A DNA stretch of 64,000 nt from Argopecten irradians (lineage: Eukaryota; Mollusca; Bivalvia; Pectinida; Pectinidae): NCBI RefSeq assembly GCF_041381155.1, contig NC_091134.1, forward strand, positions 13,580,008 through 13,644,007, in the 5' to 3' direction. Of this stretch, positions 1 through 11,000 are shown one piece after another (the stretch's first letter is position 1; every line of letters starts with the position of its first letter). The position numbers were made by a program, and so were the translations under genes. Below the pieces are notes generated by a model, which ran no database searches, was not told the DNA's origin, and worked only from the letters and a program-made list of their open reading frames with translations.

Positions 1-1126
1 TACGGGTGATCCCCTGCTATAGGTTACTAATACTAGTCAGACTGTTTAGAAATTAAGAACACCCAGGACGAATTTTGACGAAGAAAAACAATAAGTTTAA
101 TTTCAAGTATTTTGACTAGCACGGAGATGAAAATAATCCACCATCACTGGATTAGGTTATTCAAAACCATATATTAAAACTGAATTGAGTGTATTCTTAT
201 ATTCATTCTAAAGGTTTCATTTGATGTACATTAAATCAATTAAAGAAATTTAAAGGTTTTATTCACATTTCCCCCGTCAAATGGGTGTGAGTTAATTTTA
301 TATATTCGTAGGTTTGGCATCATGCCTTCATATTCTCTAAAAAAGGACTGTTATTGTTTTATTCTTCAAAGTATCCTTTTATCAACACAATAAATAAGCT
401 TTTAACTAAATGCACTCATATACTTTCACACAAACATTTAAATTCTGTAATTTAATTGAATGTTTGTAATTTTTTTCACTCTCAGTTACTCACTATAACA
501 TTCTATCAATTATTCATACTGGGTTTAAGATAAAACAAAAAAAATAACTTGAATAATACTAGAAAAATAATTAGAGAACAAAAATATATATGAAAAAATG
601 ATAGGAAAAGGTTGCATACCATTCATTGAAGTGAAAGCTTTCGATCACTTCCAGATAAAAATGAGTTTGCATAACAATAGGCATGTTAAAGTTTCGAAGA
701 ACTTAGACACACTTAAAGATCAATATATTGGAATATCATCAGCATATAAAGTAAAATTTGAATTGAAGGTCAAAATATTTCAAAATTGTAATTCAAACCT
801 TTGTAATGTATTTTTGGAACAATACGTGAATTCGTTTGAAGTAACAATAGGCATAATGTACCATTATTCGTTTCCTAGGAACTGGATTTAGTATTGAAAA
901 GTAATAAATCATTAGACATGTGGTCACTCGTGACAGACAGATAACAATGGTAAGCTAAGGTTGTAACTTCCCATACTAATGCATGTCCGATAGAATCGAT
1001 CTCAGCTGAATAATTTCCTTTGTGAATGACCTACTGTATATCGACTTATGACAGTGTGTGATCGGTGTTAATCAAACTGATTCATTTAATAAAGCCAGAA
1101 CCACAAATAAATGGATACAGATAAAA
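1..1126. other. AT-rich stretch without a supported gene
   Basis: I see no splice-bounded coding segment or recognisable repeat here. An open frame at 598-891 has the low-complexity, Lys/Asn/Ile-rich composition expected of chance translation of AT-rich DNA and has no recognisable motif. Confidence 0.5.
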
Positions 1127-1237
1127 ATGGCGACTAGATGGAAAACCGGTCAGTTATATTGGAAATGTGGTTGGCATTTTTCGATAATCAACCGCTACGC
1201 AGACACACCATGTTATGCCCCAGAAACGTTTCTATTG
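1127..1237 (+). CDS. Possible first coding exon of an unrecognised gene
   Basis: An ATG in good context (AAAATGGCG) opens 37 codons beginning MATRWKTGQLYWKCGWHFSI and rich in Trp and Cys. It can end at TTG|GTAACT in phase 0, which is the phase required by the exon-like segment at 1483. The same frame also continues to a stronger-looking donor at 1287 (TTTG|GTAAGT), but that leaves phase 1 and would run into a stop in the next exon. This is only a proposal: no family is recognised and transcription is untested. Confidence 0.25.
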
Positions 1238-1482
1238 GTAACTACTGAATTGATACTTCTGTGCGGTTTTATTAGTTTTTCCTTTGGTAAGTATATCAAT
1301 GAAATAAGTATGTCGTTATGAGTATATCATTAGTGAGAATATTTTGTGAATATATATAGATATCATGAATATATTAATGTAATAATAATGTTAATGATTA
1401 TCCGATTAAGACATAGCAATAATGAAGGAACAAGAAGAAAACGATAAATTGACATTAAAATTGGAATCATACGTTATTTCAG

Positions 1483-1615
1483 CACTTCGCCAAAAAGGTC
1501 AACAAGGTGATGCCTCTCCAATATGAACACACCTTCACGAGCTCTGATACAAGTCTGCAAAATTCACTGCCTAAATCGCCTTCAGAAGAAAGCTTCTACT
1601 TAGAAGACTTTGACG
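1483..1615 (+). CDS. Candidate internal exon A, product not recognised
   Basis: The segment is bounded by an acceptor (TTATTTCAG) and a donor (GACG|GTGAGT) and is open in the frame starting CAC TTC GCC for 44 codons plus one base. The translation is rich in Ser, Glu and Lys (it ends SPSEESFYLEDFD) and looks like an exposed, acidic protein region, unlike the Ile/Asn/Tyr-rich chance frames nearby. It leaves phase 1, which matches exon B at 2461. An overlapping 34-codon frame starting MKEQEENDKL at about 1422 is a competing reading but stops inside this segment. Function unknown. Confidence 0.45.
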
Positions 1616-2460
1616 GTGAGTTTTTGGTACAAATTACGTTGTCAACGTAATAAATAGAAAGGTGTTAAATCATTTTGCAAATGTACAATAGGTGGTAAGC
1701 ATGCACAATCGACCATTCATGTAATGGATTGGGCTGATGGATTTCAAAGTCCTTGGGAGTGCCGTGACCAACATGAATTTTTTTCGGCTCTAATTTTCCA
1801 AACGTATGACCGTGAAAAATAGTTAGGATACCTCGCCCGCACAATTATATTTTCAAGATGGATACTTATAACCCAAACCAGAAATTAAAACGAAATGTCA
1901 TCAACCATAACGTATGGTTGAGCTGTTTTGATTGCTCCTTTGAGGCACGTGATGTTTGAATTTGCATCGGGTGCTTCTGTATAAGGTAAATGTAAACAAA
2001 ACGTGCAAAATGTACCTTTTCTAATTGAGCATTTAACATTTGTACAAATTGAGATTAATACCATAAGTACGAATACAACCCATCGGTTAATAACCGCAAT
2101 ATCATGTTTATTTGTATGTAACAAGTGCTATCATGAAACAAAGGGGCAACATTTCAACGAAACCCGTTCCACTGATAATATGTTTATTATTTGTAATCTA
2201 GCTAATATAAAAAAACGAAAAATAGCATCTATATAAATGCTGGGGATCTTCTCTTTTTCTTTGCAAATTACCAAAATATTTCCTTAACTCGTTATATGTT
2301 CCTTATTTTTTTAAGATAATGTGTGCTTCTGAGCTTGGTTCATTCCCTAGTTGTTTTTTTAAAACTTCGCATACGAAAAAGCTGCTGAAGAATTATATAA
2401 TCCTAGACTTTAACAGTTGGCAAGTAATGATGAGTGAGATATCTGGATTTTCTGTTGCAG

Positions 2461-2545
2461 ATTTTGTAGAGACTTTCGTAGACCAGACACTTCAACGTGC
2501 AACAGCTACCCTAATTATAGAGCTCAAGCCACGGACCATTACAAC
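2461..2545 (+). CDS. Candidate internal exon B, product not recognised
   Basis: It follows the acceptor TTCTGTTGCAG and ends at ACAAC|GTACGT. Joined in phase 1 to exon A it reads DFVETFVDQTLQRATATLI and then about nine more residues, with hydrophobic residues spaced 3-4 apart as in an amphipathic helix. It leaves phase 2, which fits exon C at 4881. Helices of this pattern occur in many docking segments, including those binding PKA regulatory subunits, but nothing here is specific enough to assign one. An in-frame alternative continuation through a 49-nt intron (acceptor at 2594) would stop after about a dozen residues. Confidence 0.45.
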
Positions 2546-4644
2546 GTACGTTCTACTGTTATATATGTGTGTATGTAATGTATTTCAAATACAGGTCGAT
2601 AAGGCAGAATTTCTACTACCTTTTTATTCGGTAGTATAATACCGTCATATAGTATAGCAGTTATCCCATAATTTGTTTCACATAGTGTCTGATATATCAG
2701 AAAATTAGTTATATTTCTTCCCGTTTATTCCCTGCAATTTGAAAACACGACATATATGATTCTCTAACTGCTCCGAGATACTGTTTTCGCTTATTTATAT
2801 TATCTTTCATATTTTTGTTGACATTTATTTTTTTGGAAAGTATATATGTTCAGAGCAAAGCAAACAAAAACTTTGAAATGATGTTAAATATTTGCTTTAA
2901 TGGAATGCATTTTTGTATTTAACGCTAAAACATTACAACAAATACTTTTTCCATTCCTGTAAAAATTACTTTCCATTTTAAACATATAAAGCTCAACTAT
3001 TATAACATTATAAATACATTTCCAATACAATGTCGGACGGAAACCATTGTCGCCATTTCATATATTGAGGCATCCTACTCGTCCACTAACTCGAACTAAC
3101 CAAACACGTTGTCTTTTAATTATATTCCAGTATTCCATGTAATAATCTACAGACATGTTTGTTTGATTATATGTTTAATGAGTCTTCTTTCATATGTGTG
3201 AAATTGTAAAATAACGAGAAACATCGCTTATTAATAAATGCATGGAACAAATATTTAAAAAAGCAAGTCTAATCCTACATTTTAATTGTTAAATTGTTAA
3301 AATTAGAAATGACGTGATTCATTAATTGGTATGAGTTTCTGACATTTACCGTAATTTCAATAATAATATGACATTTCTTTTGATATTTCTTCTGTGAATA
3401 CATATACGTCAGAGATAAGCACATTACATGATAGACTATTTTGAAATATGATGGTATGTTGGTGATTAAATGCCATTGCGTATTAAATGAAAATTAAGAT
3501 GAATCAGGCAAAAAATCGCTTTAAGTTCAAACAGTTTCCATCCCTACACATTTAGAACAGAAACTCGGCGATCTTCAGCTTTATCGTTACAGGGTGACTG
3601 ACTGACTTATGGTGGCGAGCCCAGATTTCACGACGTAATGAAAACACTTTCTAAAATGTTAATTGGAAACTTAACAGAAGGCCAGATTATCTGGCACGAG
3701 TTCTAAGTGTACTGGATATTGGTATGGCTGCCAACGTAAATCTAAACTAACAGCCAAATCATAACTCAATCCAGTGAAATAGAGAGTTGAACGTCACACA
3801 TGTGAAATGCTAGAATGTTGCTAAAGTTTGTTCGATATATTACTGAGAGAGTATAAAATTTCCACAAAATTTATTAAAGAATTACAGGTTTATTAATAAA
3901 ATATCAATAATTACGAGTTTTTTGGTATTATAATATAGATCAGTACCTTTATCAGAAATGGATATGTCGGTTAAGTTCAAATGATTCAGAGAGTTTCGAT
4001 TATATAATTCCCCAACAATGTACATAGTCCTGCTTGTAAAGGCATCCTGTTACATTAATACTGTTCCATTTGCTTCCTTGACTATCGTTTCACCAGTGTC
4101 TAAAACCCAATGAGTCGCCCGCCTTCTTAATTCATATTTATACATACTTGATGATATATCCTCATTAAACAAAGCACATTTGTAAAAAAAAAAAAATATA
4201 TACTGACAAAGAACAATTTACTGTAAACAAATGATCTTACGTGTGCGATTAATTTTCGCGTATTTTACGGTAAAGGCAAATTCGCGAAAATAAACATATT
4301 CCAAAATGATTGCAAGTTTTTGTTGAAAGGTTATAAACCGTGAAATGAAAACCACGAAATTCAGTGGCCACGAAAGAAAGATGATTAATAGTGCGTATAA
4401 TGCATTATACGATCGCATAATTAAGATAACATTTGATGTATAGTTCGTTTTATCATCTTTTTTTATAGTATCACCGATTTGAAAGATCCTGAAGATTGAG
4501 CCATCAGCGCATTTTTTATCTAACCAAAACAGGATTCATTTTCAACACGACCAAATCGACGGTCATCGTGCTCATGTTAATGATGATGATTCTGACTGAC
4601 GATGATGAGATGAGCTACATATGTTAGCTGTTGAAACGGCTAAA

Positions 4645-4790
4645 CGCTTGTTATTAACATTCCACGCTAAAAAGGGTCACCTCACAGCGGCCAATGTCTG
4701 GTCTGTGTTAGGAGTATGGGGTCAGACCTCCCTAGCTACCATTAGATGGGAAACCTAAGAGCTCGGAGGATCGATTTCTGGCAGAGATAT
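4645..4790 (+). repeat. Possible small-RNA-derived repeat (5S- or tRNA-like)
   Basis: This stretch is more GC-rich than its surroundings. It contains TAGCTACCATTAGATGGGAA followed by GAGCTCGGAGGATCGATTTC, resembling the internal-promoter half of 5S rRNA genes or a tRNA B box (GGATCGATTTC). It is too divergent and too short to be a functional RNA gene. A polymerase III-derived SINE relic is the most economical reading; ordinary unique sequence remains possible. Confidence 0.25.
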
Positions 4791-4880
4791 TATATGTATA
4801 TATAGTCTATTGGGGATAGTTTTGGACTATTATGTTAACACGTGGGCTCATTAACATCGTGTTCTTGTTTATTGCTACAG

Positions 4881-4914
4881 AAAACGCCGCCGATCATTAA
4901 GTGTGAGAGATGAG
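4881..4914 (+). CDS. Candidate short exon C, basic and Ser-rich, product not recognised
   Basis: A 34-nt segment lies between acceptor TTGCTACAG and donor GATGAG|GTGAGC. In the phase left by exon B it reads T-KRRRSLSVRDE, containing an RRxS-type basophilic kinase site. It ends in phase 0. I could not place the following exon. One weak candidate is 17119-17193 (acceptor TGCTTCAG, 24 codons ending CQFCPQ, then TAA). The next confident gene, the peptidase at 18792, has its own start codon and appears to be separate. Confidence 0.35.
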
Positions 4915-5519
4915 GTGAGCTTATGTGTTAACATCAGATAGAAATTTCAACAGGGTTGTACGAGTTACTTCCCTTGTCTGTATTGCGTTTGGTGACCACC
5001 TATGAGCCGATGACATATAAACACAAAGGGAAGTAAATCTTGTATGACATTTTGAATTTGTGGATGCCGAGTTTAGTTTGAAGCAATTTCCAAAACACAG
5101 AATGGCGTTTTAGGCATTCTTATACTCATTTAAACATTTCTTTATAAGAAGTTTTCACAGATAACGATTGGAACACAATTTTTATTATGATTATGTATAT
5201 ATATATATATAATATGCCATATTATTTCACCGTTCGTTATGTTTTGTATTCTGATGATTAGTAAATCTTGAAGAACATAATTGATTAAATTATTCCATTT
5301 ATTGTACATACATGTATACTATATTATTTCTGGACTAATTACTTTTAATCACATAATCTGCCTCATATCCAATGATTTTTGCGTATGTCACTAATGTAAT
5401 ATGACCTGGACCGATTTCCATTGGCTGGAAATTCATTGTGACGTCAGACAGAAGCTATAAAGTGACGTCAGAAAAAAATGCCGTGACGTCATGATTACGA
5501 AGTCGATGGGGCAAAATGG

Positions 5520-5899
5520 TAGTCTCGCATTCCCCAGACTCTTTCCGCCCTGCACTAGAGTCTGGTCCGGTTCTAATTTCCGTTTTGAGATTTCAATTCC
5601 AAGCTTACCGAAAAATTGGTAAAGCTTTTCATTGGCTTGTAGCTACACACTCACAAATATGAAGGATGCAAAATTTTTTAGCCATTTTTAAACAACAAAA
5701 ATTAGATTTTCAGTTAAAAATTACAAATGACCTTTCTTCAGGATACCGCTATGCACAAAGATGATATATTACACTATTCGTCTGCTGCAGTTCATGTTCG
5801 TTTACCGTTTCAGCGCACCCTCTACCGGTCGCAAAATTCAAACACGAAAGGGACCAGACTCTCGTTCAGCGGCGACTAGTACTGGGGAATGCGAGACTA
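5520..5899. mobile_element. 380-bp MITE with about 50-bp terminal inverted repeats
   Basis: The left end begins TAGTCTCGCATTCCCCAG and the right end is its reverse complement (CTGGGGAATGCGAGACTA). Homology between the arms extends about 50 bp inward to AGTCTGGTCC at 5560-5569 and GGACCAGACT at 5850-5859. The element is flanked by a perfect 9-bp direct repeat, GCAAAATGG, at 5511-5519 and 5900-5908, which is the expected target-site duplication. There is no coding capacity. A 9-bp duplication with long inverted repeats suggests mobilisation by a Mutator-like or Merlin-like transposase, which is an inference. Confidence 0.85.
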
Positions 5900-7879
5900 G
5901 CAAAATGGCGGGCTCTGCTGGATTTTCTGAATACATTTGACATGAAATTCCTTGTTATGTAGGTTTTTGTAGTTATGTGATAAAACGTATCTTAAATTTG
6001 TGTTCATTTCATGTAAGATTTTATGAAACTCGTCTCGAAGTTTTATTTTTTGCTCGCAAAGGCTAGCAAACATAAATACTACTTAGACCCGTTTCATGTA
6101 ATCTCATTTGAAATGAGCACTCATGAAAGATTCTATAAATAAGTTTGTTCCTCGACCTATCATTTAAACCACTCTATTTCTGCGTATACAATATTTCGAG
6201 TCTTCATTATCGTCAGATTCGCGAATGCACACGTTTTCGATTAAGGTCTCCACTGGTCATCGCAAAAAGAAACTTTTATGAAATTATACGCGATATATTT
6301 TAATTGGAGTTTGAGCTCCTTCACGAAATGACTCGAAAATTTGTATCTTGCGGAAATAAGATGGTTTCAGGTAAATACTAACAACGTTTTGATTTTTTTA
6401 AAGTCAGAAAGACAAAAAATTAAACAATTATATAAAAGTCCTGGACGGGTATATATTTGACTATATGCGATGCTATTGCATGAAATATCAAATACAATGT
6501 ATTATGTTCATTATATAATTATTTGACATGTTATATTAAATATAATGTTTTAATTTTTTGTGACGAGTTTTTCTATTTAGTCTTTTACTATCAATTAAAG
6601 TCTAGTTACTGGATGATATTGAGGCAATCAGATGCTTGGTATCCTTAGCTTCATATGTAAGAGCAGATATGGTTTAAGATGCTACAACTCTGACGAATGT
6701 TGTTGTTTTTCTCTATCAAAAACAAAAACAGAAGAATTGCTTTTTTCTTCAATTACAAAAGTTATTTACACCATTACTACCATTGACAGGTTTGAATTTC
6801 TTGTAACATTTTATTTTTTTCGAAGGAAATTAAATTTACTTCAAGATAAAAATATTAAAAATTATTAATTGCCTACCGCCAAAGCTCCGTGGCACTATAC
6901 CCTATATGGAATGAAGTGCTGATTACGTATGCACCAAAAGCAAAATAAAATGTTTTATATGGTTTTTTTCTTCATTTTAGGTTTTTTAATGTGTTAATTA
7001 GACATATATTTTCACGATTTAATACCAGTTTTTGTTCAAATGATGAGTATCGTTTATGCTCTGTCAGCCATGGAACATCTTTATATGAAAAAAATATTGG
7101 ATATTGTGATATAAAGAAACGTTCGGGTCATTTCAAATAGACCTGGGGCAAGAAAACGAATTATTTGTGCACAAGAGTTTCGTAAATACAAAATAGTACT
7201 AGATTTTCATTACCATATGCTGATATCTGTTTTATTTAAATTGGGAAGTCAGTTAGAGTCATTTAAAATTATTGAAGTCGAAAAAATAAGAAAACACATA
7301 AAGAATTATTGGATAAATTACAATACCTAACAACTATATCAAATTTTTGTTTCATATTGCTACAAATCTGTAGATTTGATTCAAAACAGGATGTAGACTG
7401 AATACTTAATTACCGACGTTTTCTGTTACATTGAAATACAAAATATGTCATTTTACTCTTGGACGCCCCGAATTATGTTAATTTACGTATCTTGATCAAG
7501 TCTCTTCGTTAAAAGAATGAATAAGTGGAATAGAAATAAAAAAACATCTTCATAAATACATCCGAATCATCAAATCTTTTTGACGTATTAAGAATAATTA
7601 GTGTAATGCGACATTACCAGTATTCTAACATTTTTTGAAAGTAATTGTTTATCATATAACTAGCGCGTCTTGCCAGGTCATACGGCCATGTCATAAATAT
7701 CGCGTGTAATGACACTATTGTGACGTCACATGTAGTTTTGACGTCCTAATCTATATATGACGTCGCATGATTGTCAAAGTAGATGGAATCGTCACATCCG
7801 AGCCAGATTTCTACTTTTTATATAGAGGCGATATCTAAGTTTTACTTATATTTCTATTATTAAAAACATATGTGATAAA

Positions 7880-8023
7880 TAGAATCTTTCACTCGTGTGT
7901 ATGTGATATGAAATTCATCAAACTCATTAGATAATCTGATATGCAACTAAGGCTCGTAACATATCAAATTATTCAACTCGTTTGATACATTTCATATCAC
8001 ATAGCCACTATGTAAGATCCTCT
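7880..8023. repeat. Imperfect fold-back palindrome
   Basis: The core arms ATGTGATATGAAAT (from 7901) and ATTTCATATCACAT (to 8002) are inverted copies. Matching continues toward the centre (ATCAAACTC against GAGTTTGAT-type sequence) and outward (AGAATCTT against AAGATCCT) with small indels. Total span is about 145 bp with almost no spacer, so a single strand could fold into a long hairpin. No gene is seen within it. Confidence 0.75.
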
Positions 8024-11000
8024 AGTTATAAAATGTGTTAAAATTGAACACGGGCTTATTAAGCTAAAACTTATCTACTACCGTAAATCTTGTTTAAATG
8101 CAATGTCACCGTCGGAACCAACACTTGTGGCGGTATAGGCAGGTTTCCAATTTATACTGACTTTAATAACTAAAAATTAAGAAGGTGCATGCCATACAAC
8201 TACGTTAGAATAGGCAAGGAACCGGATTACACAAGGGTCAGTTTATCACGACTTATATTGTGTATATTGATAACGAAGGTATACCTTTCAGGTAGATACA
8301 CTACAAAACCCAATCTGAATAAACACGTCAAATATCTGGGTTAGATTCGACGGATACTAATCACAAGGGTACAGTTTTTAGTATGTATAGTTTACATAGG
8401 AAGAAACATGTTTTAGTTGTTTGGTGTGTATTTTGTTGATTTAGGGTACATACATCACTACTAATCTGGATGCGAGTTCCTTAGGTCAAATCCGACATCT
8501 TAAACAACAGACGTACCGTTCCAACGTCAAAGGTCGCTCCATAAAACAGATGTCGAAAATATTTAGATTTAGTGATGATATTATAATGACAAAAACTTTA
8601 AAAACGTCACAACTGACCTGAATATAAGGAAATCTGATAGGTAACGTTCTTTGTATTGAATGGTGACCTATCTGGTAAGCTTTATGCAATCTCTTTAAAC
8701 GCATCAATCATCATCCTTTCGTCATGAAGTGTTCTTATACTATTTGTGTATTATTCTCCCAACCACCTGGACTTTCCCTATACTGCATTAAGTGTGAGTA
8801 CTAATTTTCAGTGCAATTGCCGATAAATGTGCGTCTTCGTACAGTTTGAAATAACCACCAAAATTCTATACACAAGCGGCTTCATGTGAATTAAACCTAC
8901 TTAAGTAGCTTCACAGTAGTAATATCCCCTTTATGTGTTATATGTGAGTACTGCTGTCCGACTTCATCTCCATACAGTTTTTCATGCGAATGTCAGAATA
9001 ATTTCAAGCCAGGATCTTTTCAGGTCAAAATTACATTGAGGACAATTTGTAATCTGTTCTCAATTGCTTAATCATCTTTTACTTTTGTGACCTCTCATTA
9101 ACCACTAAAATAGTTCACTAGTCTATTGTTGGATTTATTTTTTTGTTAGATTTTGTCATGTGCGTACTTGATTAAGCGAAACAGGTGTTGACGGATACAG
9201 ATACACCCAGTGGTTAGCTGATGTTAGGGTTGTCATAGTGCAGTACATTTTATCAGTACATTTTAGCAATGCTAAGGAATATAACACCGTAAAGTACGTT
9301 TTTTGTGTGATTTAAACCGAATGTAAGTATCCTCTCCGTCGCTGCTATTGAAATGTGCAAACACTTACGTAGCTTCAAAACTACGATAACAACATCAATT
9401 GTGAAGCATTAAACTGCTCACAAATGTTTTACATACCTGAACTGAATCGACCCACGTTTTTTATCGTCCGCTATTCATGTATGTATATATATATATATAT
9501 GCATGAAACCAAAACAGTCCGATAGCCAATATTCACCGTTCATATAAAAAAGTAACAAAGGTGAAATAATCTTTTACTAGAATTTACCAGTTATAGATGT
9601 ACAATTTTCGGAAATGTTGAGGAGAAATATTTTCGAATTGAGAAAATAATCAGGTTTCAAATAAAACCTTTTCGCAATTGATAAAGTAACCTCAATAATG
9701 CTACATGAATATATATTACTGAAACTTTTGGAAGGATAGTTTTATCATATATTGAATATGCGAAAATGTGACATTTCAAAGATAGCTCTTGTATATATAT
9801 ATATATGTATGTCACGTATATAAGTTTAAATCCCTTATCCTTAAACTTGGCAGACATTTTGTGATTGATATTTGCCTTCCACAATACCAATGAATATAAG
9901 ATAACGATATATCCTTCACCCACTTCGGTTGCTAAGAAACGTCCGCCATTTTGTCGCAGAGAGGGATTAATCTATCAGTAATAGATGTAGACGAAAACAA
10001 CCGTTTATATTACTGAAGGTAACTTCGCAGGTGACTTGTCTACAGGTAAGAATTACAAATATTATTAAAGTGAACAGTCGGGCAAGGATGGCTAAAGTCG
10101 GTAAAAATGGTGTGAATGTATCCAGTATAATTTCTTATGAAATGGAAAAATAAAATCTCTCGTCAAAATCTGTCTGCGTACGAAGAAATTAATTTAAAGT
10201 ATGGGAATTGTAAAACGTCCTCCCGGCTCACTATGTCCGTGGTTACATTTCCACACAGCCTCGCTTTCAATGCTTTCAAATTTTCTTTACTTTAATGGTC
10301 AGAACTGGGAAACTAAGCAGAACTTGACCGTCGTATTAATATGTGAGAACTTTTGGACGGCCAATGAACGCATTTAGACTGGTTTTCTTTGCCCGACTAT
10401 TCACTTTAATAGTTCCATTATTGTTGGTCACATGGTAAAAATAGTCAATCTTTTTATCTTTATGGTTATTATATATTATATTTACTATTTCATTAATGTT
10501 TTTTTTAAACATGACATCTGATAAAAATATCTGGTGTAGGGAAGTTTTGATGAAAGGAGTATACAAAATGTAGAAAAGGAGTTTAAAATTAGCGCAACCG
10601 CGACCATTTTTGTGATGAGCTTTCTATCGTTTGGTAATATATTGATGTAATTAGATGAATTGTGCAGTGATTTTTTATCAAAATTACAATGAAGTTATTC
10701 TTGAACTTATTTGAATAAGAAATATGAAAATGAACTCAATATAAATAATATGTGAAGAAAGAGAAAGATAAATAATGTGGTATGATATTGCGTTTTTAAG
10801 CCAAACTTTGATCCAGATGAATTTGCGCCATAATGCAATAGGTCTTCTGAATAAAAAGCGCTCTATTATATTGTTATTATGAAATCAAACTTATTTTCGT
10901 CAGAGATGCACACTTAAAGTTTAATGCAAATGGACACATTATCATTATTGTTTACGAATGACAAAAATGACTTAAATTGCCGTAGTTATATGTCGTCTTC

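Noticed and set aside
5195..5212. TA microsatellite as a promoter TATA box
   Set aside because: Simple repeat with no transcript start context or adjacent gene.
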